Assembly (NCBI GenBank): GCA_029253585.1
Contig: JAQWZF010000031.1
Coordinates: forward strand, 62,001 to 126,000
DNA length: 64,000 bases
Source: Gammaproteobacteria bacterium
GTDB taxonomy: Bacteria > Pseudomonadota > Gammaproteobacteria > Pseudomonadales > Pseudohongiellaceae
Direction: 5' to 3'
Shown here: positions 37,293-47,783 of the stretch, in pieces
How positions within the stretch are numbered: the stretch's first letter is position 1
Layout: each line of letters begins with the position of its first letter
Translations under genes and position numbers: made by a program
The notes under the pieces: generated by a model
What the model saw: the letters and a program-made list of their open reading frames with translations, nothing else
Database searches by the model: none
Told to the model about the DNA's origin: nothing

Positions 37293-39437
37293 CTAGTTGT
37301 CGGTAGGCAGGAATGAATAATCTTCCGCATACTCTAGCATCTGCGCCATGAAGTCGTTCGGATACTCAACCCGAACGTTGCTGACTACTCCATTTTCGTC
37401 ATCGGCTACTATGCGGGGGTTGATAAATCCGGAGTAGGGGGCAACCTCTAAAGCGGCATAGCGCTGAAGCACCTCGGCATGCAGTTCCTGGTCTACCCGA
37501 GTGCCATAGTTCTCCACAAGCTCTCGGGCTGCCTCGAAATCGCCTTCGGACTTGATGCGTTGAATTTCTCGCAGCAGGCGGCCAAAGATTTCTCGCAGTT
37601 TTTCATAGTCATTCACGACGAAATAGGTTTTTCCGTCTCGTACCACGCGTTCGATAACATTGTCTTCTAGCCCTTGCTCATAAGACCACAGGGCGACCAG
37701 CTGGCGATTACGCATATGTGCTTCCTCAACCAGTTCGCCGGGTTGCAATCGATACAGCTGGAGCATAGCACCGCCGCGTATGTAGGCGTCATACTCAGAG
37801 CGACCAACATCCAGACTATCCATAACGCCTATTTCGATTAGCATCGGGTCCATAATGTAATACAGTGCTACTAGGTCGGCGCGACCCTCTTCTAGCGTGC
37901 TCGCATATTGGCGCAATGTTTCTCTAGTTGTGCCAACGCCAGGGTTAATCTGGCCCGATGCGTGTCCGATGACTTCATGCATATCTGTGTGCAAGTCGCC
38001 GGCTTGCTCCGAGTGGGTTTGGCTCCGCAGAATCTCTTCCTCTGAATACGCGAATTCTGCCAGAGTTTTACTGGGGGAAGAATTGTATGCGCCTACTATG
38101 TTGCCCAGGCTTACCGATTTCGAGCCATGTTCGGCTCGGATCCAGCTAGAATTTGGCAGGTTGATACCGATTGGGGTAGCGGGGGAGGCGTCGCCGGATT
38201 CCATGACAACTGTGATGACTTTGCCATCGATACCAGTAACATCTGCTTTCTTGTGTTCGTTTAAAATGGGTGAGTTATCTTCGAACCATTGAGCTCGCTC
38301 GCCGATGGCGGAAATTCTCAGCGTAGCTTCGCCATCGCGAAAAGAAACGACCGACTCGAATGAGCCTCGATAGCCTAACGGGTCGTTATAGACTTCGATA
38401 AAGCCATTGATGACATCTACCGTAGAATCAATATCCTCTACCCAGGCGATGTTGTAAGCGTCGAAGTCTTCAAGGTCCCCGCTGTGGTAATATTTGACTA
38501 GAAGTTCAAATGTTTTCTTCTGTTTTTCATTTTCCGCAACATCTATGGCTCGCTCCAGCCAGTAGACCACTTGCTCAAGCGCATCGTTGTACATGCCACC
38601 AACGCGCCATACATGTTCGACGAGCTCGCCATCGACTTTCGTGAGTTTTGAGTTTAGCCCGTGAGATACTGGAGTATCGTCATCGTTCGTCGACCTGGTT
38701 GCATAGAAATCGACAACTTCCTGTTCGGTGACGCCCTCGTAGAAATTGACAGCGGAGGTTGCAACTTTGTCTACGCCATCGGCGGTGTTCACTTTCTTCG
38801 GGTCTATCGTTGGGTCGAAGATGATTGGTGTTAGTTCCGCGACCAACTGCACGAGGCTCTGGCCTTCGCGAACTGGGAACTGCGACCCTTCTGTTGAGGC
38901 TATGATGATTTCACTAAAGTACTCCTGATCGAACAGAGGGGTAAATTTGGCGCCAGAGTAGTGGTGGTGAATGCCGTTGGCAAACCACATCTGCTTTGCG
39001 TAGCTTAGGAAATTCGCAAAACTCTGGGACTGTCTATCGCCACTGTAATTCTTCAGAACTTCTTCGATAGTGCGGCGAATCCGAAGATTGTGTTTGTAAT
39101 TCTGGTCATACATGATGTCACGGCCAGACAGGGCTGCCTTCGACAAATAATAGAGTAACTCTTTCTGCTGATTACTTAGGTCCTCGAAGCCAGAAACCTG
39201 ATAGCGCAGCATGCGAATATCAGCGAAGCGGTCGGCTTCATATTCAAACTCTGCATCACTAGAGGTCGGGTTCGTCTGTACCGCCTCGGCACTGGCTGCG
39301 ACTTCCACGGCGGTGGGCTGCGGAGTGGTCGTCGCCGGTTCGCTGACTTCGCCGCAGGCGCTCAACAGGGTTAGAGAGGCAAGCAAGATCAATCTGCGAG
39401 AAATAATGCGTGTATCTGCTGTAAAAGAAAGGGTCAT
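37293..39437 (-). CDS. M49-family dipeptidyl-peptidase III-like lipoprotein
   Basis: LLSACGE lipobox, HEVIGHASG zinc motif, EEGRADLVALYY. Confidence 0.85.
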   Translation of the reverse strand: MTLSFTADTRIISRRLILLASLTLLSACGEVSEPATTTPQPTAVEVAASAEAVQTNPTSSDAEFEYEADRFADIRMLRYQVSGFEDLSNQQKELLYYLSKAALSGRDIMYDQNYKHNLRIRRTIEEVLKNYSGDRQSQSFANFLSYAKQMWFANGIHHHYSGAKFTPLFDQEYFSEIIIASTEGSQFPVREGQSLVQLVAELTPIIFDPTIDPKKVNTADGVDKVATSAVNFYEGVTEQEVVDFYATRSTNDDDTPVSHGLNSKLTKVDGELVEHVWRVGGMYNDALEQVVYWLERAIDVAENEKQKKTFELLVKYYHSGDLEDFDAYNIAWVEDIDSTVDVINGFIEVYNDPLGYRGSFESVVSFRDGEATLRISAIGERAQWFEDNSPILNEHKKADVTGIDGKVITVVMESGDASPATPIGINLPNSSWIRAEHGSKSVSLGNIVGAYNSSPSKTLAEFAYSEEEILRSQTHSEQAGDLHTDMHEVIGHASGQINPGVGTTRETLRQYASTLEEGRADLVALYYIMDPMLIEIGVMDSLDVGRSEYDAYIRGGAMLQLYRLQPGELVEEAHMRNRQLVALWSYEQGLEDNVIERVVRDGKTYFVVNDYEKLREIFGRLLREIQRIKSEGDFEAARELVENYGTRVDQELHAEVLQRYAALEVAPYSGFINPRIVADDENGVVSNVRVEYPNDFMAQMLEYAEDYSFLPTDN

Positions 39438-39668
39438 TTCGCAATCCTTAAGGGCATAGATGTTTCTAAATTATGAGTTGATTCAGTGGGTATCCGCCGC
39501 GCGCTAGAGTCGAGGCTCGCTATATCGGGAATTCTATATCGGAAACCGCGGCGGTGCACCCTGTCCTGAGAATTAGGCTTTAAGCAGCACTGGCGCGGAT
39601 GTGGGGTTTCGCTAAGGAGAGAGTACGAATTGTCGTCTAGTAGAGGCGTTGCGGCTATCTTATGGGCC

Positions 39669-40838
39669 TTAATCGGCAAGAACGTAACGGTCACGTCCCT
39701 CGGCCTTTGCCAGATAGAGGCATTGGTCGGCCTTTTCCACGAGTTGATCGAAAGAGAGACCCTCCGAATGCGTGGCGATACCCGCGCTAAAAGTAACAGG
39801 AGATTTCTCCTTTACCACGCTGCGGATACGTTCAACTAGAATCACGGCTTCATCCAGACCTGTAGAGGGCAGCACGAGAAGAAACTCTTCGCCGCCGTAG
39901 CGCACGACCAGGTCTTGATCTCTGGAGCAGTCCTTCAAGATCTCGGATATCGTTATGAGTAAGTCGTCACCAGCTTTGTGGCCGAACTCATCGTCGTACA
40001 GTTTGAAATTATCAATATCCAGTATTACGACACTGAAAGGGTCCTTGCGACGCAATGAAGAGGGAAGCAGTGTCTCTACCAATAAATAGAGGCGGCGACG
40101 GTTCCCTAATTCGGTTAATGGGTCTGTGAGAGACTGATGTTCGTTCTCGATTCTAAGGACTATGTTTTCGACCAGTAATCGGTTTTGGCGCGGTATCAAG
40201 CCTGACAGGAGCAGGTAGGCAATGAGCAGCATAAAGCCTAGGGTGTTGAATAGAGGTTCTTGCACCCAGAACGCCTTGGCAATCAGGGGTAGCATGCTCG
40301 CGTTCATAAAGAGGAAGATAACGGGCAGCGAAGTACTATAGGAAAGAATGCTTCCCGATATAAGCGTCATCACGATCACGGCATAGAACAGAAGCGCGTC
40401 GAATCCAAACTCCCCTTAGGGGATGAATACGGCACTGGAGAAGCAAAGAAACGGTACGATGCTGCAATAGAAGAAGTAGTTCTCCCAGGGCTTAATATTG
40501 CTTGCGGTGATTTCTCTTTTCTTCAGCTTCTTTGCAAACTGCAGGGAAAGAAGAATTCGGGGAATATAGGCGATACCAACTGCGATGGCCCAGGGATAGG
40601 CGACGCTCACAGTAGCGAGCTAATTAATGGTATAAGCAAAGAAGAACACGCCGGTAGCAATGCCAAAGTAGCCTGCGTTGGTATTAGCATACAAGACGCT
40701 AATTCGAGTGAAGTCCAGTTCTGGGTGGCTATCTTTGCTATTCACTGACGTACCCTGATTATTTTTATTAAGGCCGGTTGGTCGCCGTATTAAATAATAT
40801 GACCAACCCATCGTCCTGCCAGCATTACACCAGACCAA
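39669..40838 (-). pseudogene. Membrane-anchored GGDEF (diguanylate cyclase) protein interrupted by in-frame TAG and TAA
   Basis: Three ORFs share one frame: ...GVFFFAYTIN-TAG(40620-40622)-LATVSVAYPWAIAVG...SSAVFIP-TAA(40416-40418)-GEFGFDALLFYAVIVMTLIS...; C-terminal DPLTELGNRRRL and RYGGEEF intact. 5' limit approximate. Confidence 0.75.
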
Positions 40839-41284
40839 AGGAGGAGTGATAGGCTTCCGATAACTTTAAGTTGCATGGGAGTTGAAGAGGCGCCATCCCA
40901 TCGGGCAATGTTCTTGTAAATACGGAAATGGAAATATGCCATGTTAAGACCGGCAAGAGCGAGCAGAACTATCTTCCATTGAAATGCGGGATTTACCACG
41001 TGGGAAGCCGCACGCGTGATGAACATGCCAAGGCCCGTTACGGTGGCTATAACAAACGCTCCCCAGGTCCAGGGAACGAGTTCTTTCGACAGGGTGCTTA
41101 TAGGGTACTTAACTGCTGCGAACCCAAGCAGTCTCAAATCCACCATCAGTATAGACCCGACAACAAAGGCCGCTGCAATCACATGAATAGATTCTAGGAA
41201 TGGGAACCACCAGGTTCCCCCTATCGTCCAGGATAGTGACCAGTTCTCTACGTCGATCCACTTAGGTGAGTTTAGAAATCCCAT
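40790..41284 (-). CDS. DUF6644-like small integral membrane protein
   Basis: PFLESIHVIAAAFVVGSILMVDLRLLGFA; GRWVGHI C-terminus. Confidence 0.65.
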   Translation of the reverse strand: MGFLNSPKWIDVENWSLSWTIGGTWWFPFLESIHVIAAAFVVGSILMVDLRLLGFAAVKYPISTLSKELVPWTWGAFVIATVTGLGMFITRAASHVVNPAFQWKIVLLALAGLNMAYFHFRIYKNIARWDGASSTPMQLKVIGSLSLLLWSGVMLAGRWVGHII

Positions 41285-41384
41285 TTCTATTACCAGCTTC
41301 GTCCCATTCGGTTTATCACGAATTTAATTAAGTGCAATTTCACTGCCCAATCTCTAGGCTTCGCTCTAGATCTTCAGCATTAAT

Positions 41385-41822
41385 TTAAGTTTCAAGGCTA
41401 GCGAGCCCAGCAGCCACATTGGGAACAGTGAATAGATTCGTTGCAGCGACCTGTCCGAGCACAGTAAAAATGGACTGCAAGGCGAGAGCCCCTTCGTTGC
41501 TTAGAGCAAGTCGTGTTTCGTTAAAACAACGAGTGCCAAGCAGGTCAATCAGCAATTCTGCCATTTCCCGATTCGCCTGCTCGCGGGCGGACATTGATAC
41601 ATCGGCTATTTCTGCGACAGCAGGATGTAGTGCCATGGCTGTAAACATCCATTTGACCAAGCTCAGTTTGCCCTCTTCTGTAGTGGAGCTTAGCAGGCAA
41701 TCAGAAAGCGCATCACTGTACTCGCCTGCAAAAGTAGCCGGAGAGAGCGTCAAGAGTCCCAGAATAAGAGGTATCTGCAGTTTTCGCTGTCTTCGAAGAG
41801 TAGGTTTTTTAGGGTTGGGCAT
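41385..41822 (-). CDS. Hypothetical secreted protein
   Basis: Signal peptide ...PLILGLLTLSPATFAG; 145 aa; lies between two DUF6644-like genes. Confidence 0.65.
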   Translation of the reverse strand: MPNPKKPTLRRQRKLQIPLILGLLTLSPATFAGEYSDALSDCLLSSTTEEGKLSLVKWMFTAMALHPAVAEIADVSMSAREQANREMAELLIDLLGTRCFNETRLALSNEGALALQSIFTVLGQVAATNLFTVPNVAAGLASLET

Positions 41823-41834
41823 TTCGGCGGCTTC

Positions 41835-42362
41835 CTAAGCAGGGTAGTAGATGTATTCTACGTAAGCGATCCAGCGTCCAGCCATGGCCACCATAAGCCA
41901 AGACATAAGCGACAAGAGAGCGACGGCCCTCGCACTCCACAGGCGTTTCGAACTTGACTCCCAATAGGCTTCCTCTCGTCGGCTCATCAGGTGAAAGAAT
42001 AGGGTCAGCAGCACCGCACAGATAAGAAAGCTCACCTTCCAGCCGAAAATCGGGTTGTTAAAATACCTAAGGGGGCGCCCAAATAGAAAGAAGGCGCCCG
42101 AAACAAGATTCGACGTCAGGGCCCACCACAGCCATGGCATTAATCTGCGAGTCATCTCGGTAATATTCTGACTGGGGACGGCCAGGCCTAGGATACGCAG
42201 GTTGAGTATCACCACGCTGCCCATCACCACGGCGATTCCGAGGATATGCACGGTCTGAATTATGGGAGGAAACCCTGGAATCGTGCTCAGGGCCCAGAGC
42301 GCACCCGACTGCAGGAAGCTACCGTCTAGCAGGGTGCCAATGCTGGTGAAATAATCGGGCAA
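41835..42362 (-). CDS. DUF6644-like small integral membrane protein
   Basis: IQTVHILGIAVVMGSVVILNLRILGLAV; AGRWIAYVEYIY C-terminus. Confidence 0.65.
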   Translation of the reverse strand: MPDYFTSIGTLLDGSFLQSGALWALSTIPGFPPIIQTVHILGIAVVMGSVVILNLRILGLAVPSQNITEMTRRLMPWLWWALTSNLVSGAFFLFGRPLRYFNNPIFGWKVSFLICAVLLTLFFHLMSRREEAYWESSSKRLWSARAVALLSLMSWLMVAMAGRWIAYVEYIYYPA

Positions 42363-42406
42363 TTTAGGACCTTTATTGTTCTTATTTTGGTCAGAGGGGT
42401 TATCGG

Positions 42407-44089
42407 CTAAAGGTACTTATCCGTTACCGCACCTTCTGAGGCTGAGGCTACTGACGCTGCGAACTTCGCCAGCACGCCGCGCGTATAACGGGCTGCAGGC
42501 TTTTTCCACTTCGCCAGTCTTGCCGCGATTTCCTCGTCGCTAAGGTCTAGCTTGACCTCGTTGGTTTCTGCGTCGATTGAGATCTTGTCGCCAGTCTCTA
42601 CGATTGCAATCGGCCCGCCTTCTATAGCCTCCGGGGTCACATGGCCCACTACGAAGCCGTGACTGCCGCCAGAGAACCGGCCGTCGGTGATCAGGGCGAT
42701 GTCCTCGCCCAGGCCTTTGCCCATGATGGCAGAAGTCGGGCTCAGCATCTCGCGCATACCGGGAGCGCCCTTTGGTCCTTCGTAGCGAATGACCAGAACA
42801 TCACCTTTAACCACGGTGCCATCCAGCACGCCCGCCAGGCAATCCTCTTCGGACTCATAGACTCTAGCGCTTCCTGTAAAGCTCAGGCCTTCTTTCCCAG
42901 TGATCTTTGCCACTGCGCCAGTAGGTGCTAAATTTCCTTTTAATATAACAAGATGGCTGTCTTTCTTAATAGGATTGTCGAAGGATCGAATGATGTCCTG
43001 GCTTTCAGGATAGGGCGCAACGCAGGAGAGATTTTCTGCCATGGTCTTGCCTGTCACGGTCATGCAGCTGCCATCGAGCATGCCGGCTTCGAGCATGCGC
43101 TTCATTAGAGGCTGAATACCGCCAATCTTGATGAGTTCCGACATCAGGTATTTGCCGCTCGGTTTGAGATCCGCGAGCATCGGGGTCTTCTTGCCAATTG
43201 TAGTGAAATCATCCAGCTCTAGCTCAACTCCCATGGTATAGGCCATTGCGAGCAGGTGGAGTACGGCATTGGTGGATCCGCCCAGGGCGATAACGACCTT
43301 AATGGCGTTCTCAAAGGCTGATCGGGTCATAATATCCGAGGGTTTTATGTCGTGTTCGATAAGGTGCATGATCGCTTCGCCCGCGTTCTTGCAGTCATTG
43401 ACCTTTTCCTGGGAGATTGCATCCTGCGCTGAGCTATTGGGCAGGCTCATGCCCAGGGCTTCTATAGCCGAGGCCATGGTGTTCGCCGTATACATGCCGC
43501 CGCAGGAACCAGGGCCTGGGATAGCTGTTTCTTCAATGTTCTTCAGTTCAATATCCGACACTTTGCCAGCGGCATGCTCGCCCACGGCCTCGAACACAGA
43601 CACGATGTTGGTGTGATTGGGGCCCGGTTGTATGGTGCCCCCATAGATGAATATCGAGGGACGATTTAGCCTGGACATGCCCATTAACAGCCCGGGCATG
43701 TTCTTGTCGCAGCCTCCTATGGTGATGATGCCGTCATGCCCCATGCATCCGGACACGGTTTCAACAGAGTCTGCGATGACTTCGCGAGATACCAGGGAAT
43801 ACTTCATACCCTCTGTGCCCATGGATATGCCATCTGAGATGGTTATGCAGTTGTAGATGATGCCCTTGCCGCCGGCGGCGTCAGCTGCTTCGTTGACATC
43901 TTCCGCCAGTTTGTTGATATGCATATTGCACGGCGTGACCATGCTCCAGGTTGAGGCGATACCGATCTGTGGCTTCTTGAAGTCGGCGTCTTCGAAGCCA
44001 ACGGCGCGCAACATGGAGCGGCTGGGTGCTTGTTCAACCCCGTCAACCACTAGCTTAGAATATTTCCTTAAGTCTTTGTTATTCATCAA
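42407..44089 (-). CDS. ilvD: Dihydroxy-acid dehydratase
   Basis: [76 protein letters not shown]. Confidence 0.97.
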   Translation of the reverse strand: MMNNKDLRKYSKLVVDGVEQAPSRSMLRAVGFEDADFKKPQIGIASTWSMVTPCNMHINKLAEDVNEAADAAGGKGIIYNCITISDGISMGTEGMKYSLVSREVIADSVETVSGCMGHDGIITIGGCDKNMPGLLMGMSRLNRPSIFIYGGTIQPGPNHTNIVSVFEAVGEHAAGKVSDIELKNIEETAIPGPGSCGGMYTANTMASAIEALGMSLPNSSAQDAISQEKVNDCKNAGEAIMHLIEHDIKPSDIMTRSAFENAIKVVIALGGSTNAVLHLLAMAYTMGVELELDDFTTIGKKTPMLADLKPSGKYLMSELIKIGGIQPLMKRMLEAGMLDGSCMTVTGKTMAENLSCVAPYPESQDIIRSFDNPIKKDSHLVILKGNLAPTGAVAKITGKEGLSFTGSARVYESEEDCLAGVLDGTVVKGDVLVIRYEGPKGAPGMREMLSPTSAIMGKGLGEDIALITDGRFSGGSHGFVVGHVTPEAIEGGPIAIVETGDKISIDAETNEVKLDLSDEEIAARLAKWKKPAARYTRGVLAKFAASVASASEGAVTDKYL

Positions 44090-44149
44090 TATACCAACTA
44101 CATTTATCTTTGATTTATTAGGCTTGCTACGCTAGTTGTGAGCGCTATG

Positions 44150-44172
44150 GCAGAGCATAATTAATGCTCTGC
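44150..44172. repeat. Short inverted repeat upstream of ilvD
   Basis: GCAGAGCAT-AATTA-ATGCTCTGC (9-bp perfect arms). Confidence 0.7.
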
Positions 44173-44188
44173 AAGGCCCAAGAGGCGG

Positions 44189-44464
44189 CTAATATACACC
44201 AGCGGGGAGATCATCGCATTCCCCTTTGCCGCCTATAGGCCTTAATCTATAGCAACTTGCACAGAAAACAGCAATCACATTGGCTTGGTCGGCAATTACA
44301 TCCACCGACGCCGGGTCAGTGCATGATTTTTCGGCACAGCCGAAGCGCGAGGACGCTAGTCTTTTGTCTGCTGGGGATTGCACAGGCGATAGTCGTGCCA
44401 GGCGCCAGCTGTCCATAGGTCGTATCGTCATCAATTCTGGGTGTGCGGCGTTCGCCAGCTTCAT
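44189..44464 (-). CDS. Small cysteine-rich hypothetical protein
   Basis: MKLANAAHPELMTIRPMDSWR...CAEKSCTDPASVDVIADQANVIAVFCASCYRLRPIGGKGEC...; fills part of a 600-bp gap but the start context is weak. Confidence 0.4.
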   Translation of the reverse strand: MKLANAAHPELMTIRPMDSWRLARLSPVQSPADKRLASSRFGCAEKSCTDPASVDVIADQANVIAVFCASCYRLRPIGGKGECDDLPAGVY

Positions 44465-44689
44465 TGTCACTGTGTTTTTGAAATATATTATTAGATAAGC
44501 GTTATATAACAATTGGTTATATGTCTTACATAACTATCTACTTGATGTTTTTCCGACTTTCTATTTGTCGATAGTTGCGTCCGAAAACGGCCAGTAATTG
44601 TTGCGAGATAGAGTATGCTACGAGTTATTGATAAGCGGTTCTGCATCGGCAGGCCATGAGTTCTCAGTGGAGCTCCAGCTGGAATCGGA

Positions 44690-46171
44690 ATGACAGCCCT
44701 GCCTGATAATGATGAATATGAAAATGCGCGCCAGAGTCGCGATCCTCGCTTCGATGGGCGTTTCTTCGTGGCTGTGCTGACGACAGGCATCTATTGCCGC
44801 CCTGTGTGTCCGGTGCGAATTCCCAAGAGAGAGAATGTGCAGCTGTATCGCAGCGCCGCAGGTGCCGCCGAGGCCGGCTTTCGGCCTTGCCTGCGCTGTC
44901 GCCCGGAGTCTTCGCCAGGCACGCCAGCGTGGATAGGCGCTTCCTACAAGGTGTCAAAGGCCCTGCATCTGATTGCGCGGGGTAATCTGGACGGCAGCTC
45001 GGTAGAGGCCTTGGCAGGGCAGTTATCCATAGGTTCCCGGCAGCTGAGCAGACTGTTTCAGCAGCATGTTGGAGCCTCTCCCGTCGCCGTTGCGCAGACG
45101 CAGAGGCTGCACTTTGCAAAAAAGCTTCTCGATGAAACGAACTTGCCTCTGGCCCAGGTCTGTTTCGCCGCCGGATTTGGCAGCCTGCGTCGCTTCAATG
45201 CGGTATTTCAGTCAACCTATGCAAGAACGCCGAAGCAATTGCGCAAGGGCAGGCGGGGTTCGAAGCAGTTACACGGTGAGGGTATTGAAGTTCGGCTAGC
45301 CTATCGACCGCCCTTGGACTGGCGATCGATGCTGGCGTATCTGGACTACCGCAAGATTCCCGGGGTGGAAACTATCGATCTGCAGGACAATGCCTACTCT
45401 CGAACAATAGCCATAGGCGAAAGCGTGGGCGATATCTGCGTCGTGTTCTCGGAGAAGGAGCACGCGGCGATTCTGCATATAAATTTTCCAGATACGCACC
45501 ATCTCTATCATATTGTTGAAAAGGTTCGCCTGCTGTTTGATTTGAAGGCGGATAGCGAAGAGATAGAGCGTTTTCTAAGCAGGGATCCCTTGTTGAAAAA
45601 AATCATCGCAAAAAACCCGGGCACGCGAGTTACCGGTTGCTGGGATGGTCTGGAAGTAACGGTAAGAGCGATTTTGGGGCAGCAGGTAACCGTGAAGGCT
45701 GCGACGACTCTGGCAGGCAGGGTGGCCGAGAGGCATGGCGAGAGCTATAGCTGTTCGTCTGCGCATTTAAACCGCATTTTTCCTTCGGCTAAGACGCTTG
45801 GCGAGGCAGACCTGGACGGTCTGGGTATCGTGGGGCAGCGAATAGCGGCAATCAAAGCCGCAGCGGTAATGATTGGAAGCAAGGAGATCGATTTTACTGG
45901 CGCGGAGGAAACAGAAGAATTCGTATCGCGGGTCTGTGAAATAAAAGGAATAGGTGATTGGACGGCGCACTACATAGCATTGCGTGTATTGAGTGACCCA
46001 AATGCCTTCCCGTATTCAGACCTCATTCTGCGCCGCGCCGCTACCAGCAATCAAGAAACACTCTCGCCAAAGGCTTTGTTAGGCAGGGCTGAGGTATGGC
46101 GGCCCTGGCGCGCCTACGCTGTGATTCTTTTGTGGAAGCACTATCAACAAACTATGCGTAAAACTAAATAA
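44690..46171 (+). CDS. Ada N-terminal/AraC-HTH + AlkA DNA-3-methyladenine glycosylase fusion
   Basis: GIYCRPVCPVR...FRPCLRCRPE (Ada Zn-Cys domain), AraC-type HTH, AlkA N-terminal domain, HhH-GPD (EIKGIGDWTAHYIALR). Confidence 0.9.
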   Translation: MTALPDNDEYENARQSRDPRFDGRFFVAVLTTGIYCRPVCPVRIPKRENVQLYRSAAGAAEAGFRPCLRCRPESSPGTPAWIGASYKVSKALHLIARGNLDGSSVEALAGQLSIGSRQLSRLFQQHVGASPVAVAQTQRLHFAKKLLDETNLPLAQVCFAAGFGSLRRFNAVFQSTYARTPKQLRKGRRGSKQLHGEGIEVRLAYRPPLDWRSMLAYLDYRKIPGVETIDLQDNAYSRTIAIGESVGDICVVFSEKEHAAILHINFPDTHHLYHIVEKVRLLFDLKADSEEIERFLSRDPLLKKIIAKNPGTRVTGCWDGLEVTVRAILGQQVTVKAATTLAGRVAERHGESYSCSSAHLNRIFPSAKTLGEADLDGLGIVGQRIAAIKAAAVMIGSKEIDFTGAEETEEFVSRVCEIKGIGDWTAHYIALRVLSDPNAFPYSDLILRRAATSNQETLSPKALLGRAEVWRPWRAYAVILLWKHYQQTMRKTK

Positions 46172-46217
46172 TACCTGGTGAAAATTCACCCTAGCTTGTA
46201 ATCAGAAGGTAATTAAC

Positions 46218-46718
46218 ATGGCCACATACTACCACTATCACAACACTCCGATTGGCGAGCTGCTATTGGCGGGCGATGGCGAGCTTCTTTGCCTATTGGG
46301 TTTTCCAAGTGGAAAAATGCAGCGCCGCCATGATATCGATTGGACGCTCGATGCCAATCCATTCAAAGAAGCCTGTCGGCAGCTGGATAGCTATTTTGCT
46401 GGAGAACTTGTGCAGTTTGATCTGCCGCTTCAGCCTAGTGGCACCTCCTTTCAGGAATCGGTCTGGCGGGCGTTGAGAGAGATTCCTTACGGTGAAACCT
46501 GGAGTTACGGTCAGCTAGCGGCTCATATTGGCAAGCCAAAGGCGTCGAGGGCGGTGGGAGCTGCGAATGGAGTGAACCCGATTCCGGTAATTATTCCCTG
46601 TCATCGAGTAATCGGCAGTTCGGGCAAGCTAACTGGATTCGGCGGCGGCATTGAGACCAAGCAATTTCTATTGGGGCTGGAGAAGGAGAGGGCGGCGCCT
46701 GGTTTCAACTTTTCCTAG
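46218..46718 (+). CDS. ogt: Methylated-DNA--protein-cysteine methyltransferase
   Basis: RALREIPYGETWSYGQLAAHIGKPKASRAVGAANGVNPIPVIIPCHRVIGSSGKLTGFGGG. Confidence 0.95.
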   Translation: MATYYHYHNTPIGELLLAGDGELLCLLGFPSGKMQRRHDIDWTLDANPFKEACRQLDSYFAGELVQFDLPLQPSGTSFQESVWRALREIPYGETWSYGQLAAHIGKPKASRAVGAANGVNPIPVIIPCHRVIGSSGKLTGFGGGIETKQFLLGLEKERAAPGFNFS

Positions 46719-46841
46719 GGCCGGTTAGTGGCTTTTCGAGGAACTTTAGATACGGGCTCTTGTCTAGATTGTCAGGTGCCCTACTTACTAGGTGCGCCAG
46801 ATAGCTTGGTTTGCAGGCGTAAATTGAATAAGAGCGAGTAG

Positions 46842-47783
46842 ATGAACTTTGCCGATGACATAGCCTTGGGCAAGCTTTCCCGGGCTGACCTCAATGCTAT
46901 TAGCAATGATAAGGCTCTCCTCGTTCGGCCATCGCAAAAAGTTAGCAGCTCTCCAAGTCTACAGCTCAGTTTCGCGATTTCTGCGTCGTTCCATTTTGCT
47001 CTGGCGGCGACGCTCTTATTTCGTGTGGCAGGCGAGGTTGATGTTGTTAAAGAGGCGCTGCCCCCCGTATTGCAGATAGCCTTTGTTCCTGCCAATTCCC
47101 TGCTTAGTCCGCAAGAGGAAGCCGCGGTCACCGAGCCGGCACCGGCAATTTCTCTGGGTCAAAGTGTTTCCATACCGGCTGCTGTGCCAGAGCCGCCACC
47201 GCAAAGTTCGGAGGCTGATCGTCCGAGTATTGCCGAAACAGAGATAGCCGAACCGAGAGAAATAGCAAGCCCGCCATCTTTGCCTGCCGAAATAATTGCA
47301 CTACCATCGGTGGAATCGGTGCGGCGCGTATTGAGCGATGTTCAACGTGCTGAGACTTCGCAGTTCTACAGTTATAACTGCAATAAACTAGAAAGAGAGA
47401 AAGAGTTTTCACGATGCACCCCACTTGATGATCGTAACTACGCAGAAATTTCCAGCAATTCCGTGAGTGAATTTTATAGGCCGGCAGTTGAAGTTAGTCG
47501 TTCGCGTCAGACTGTTACGACCTTGGCGCGTCACAGTGATAGTGTCGCTGGCCGGCTAGCACTTAACAACCTTCCTCCGAGTCTCTCGGCTTATGTAATG
47601 GAAGAAATAGAGCTAAGTATAGAAACGTATTCGAATACGTCCAGTCGGACCGCTGGGCATATGAGCGCGATGGTAGACAAGAGTGCGGCTGGCGAAATGG
47701 CACGACGAATTTCTGCGCCCTGGGTGCAACAACAATCCGCGGTATTGCAAGCTCGAAAAGCAAGCGATAGAGTCGACGATTAG
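46842..47783 (+). CDS. Hypothetical protein with TonB-like N-terminal anchor and Pro/Ala/Glu-rich linker
   Basis: LSFAISASFHFALAATLLF membrane segment, then a P/E/A-rich stretch; no canonical TonB C-terminal motif seen. Confidence 0.6.
   Translation: MNFADDIALGKLSRADLNAISNDKALLVRPSQKVSSSPSLQLSFAISASFHFALAATLLFRVAGEVDVVKEALPPVLQIAFVPANSLLSPQEEAAVTEPAPAISLGQSVSIPAAVPEPPPQSSEADRPSIAETEIAEPREIASPPSLPAEIIALPSVESVRRVLSDVQRAETSQFYSYNCNKLEREKEFSRCTPLDDRNYAEISSNSVSEFYRPAVEVSRSRQTVTTLARHSDSVAGRLALNNLPPSLSAYVMEEIELSIETYSNTSSRTAGHMSAMVDKSAAGEMARRISAPWVQQQSAVLQARKASDRVDD

Noticed and set aside
44664-45119. Minus-strand 151-aa ORF
   Set aside because: Antisense to the Ada-AlkA fusion, which has clear domain motifs.
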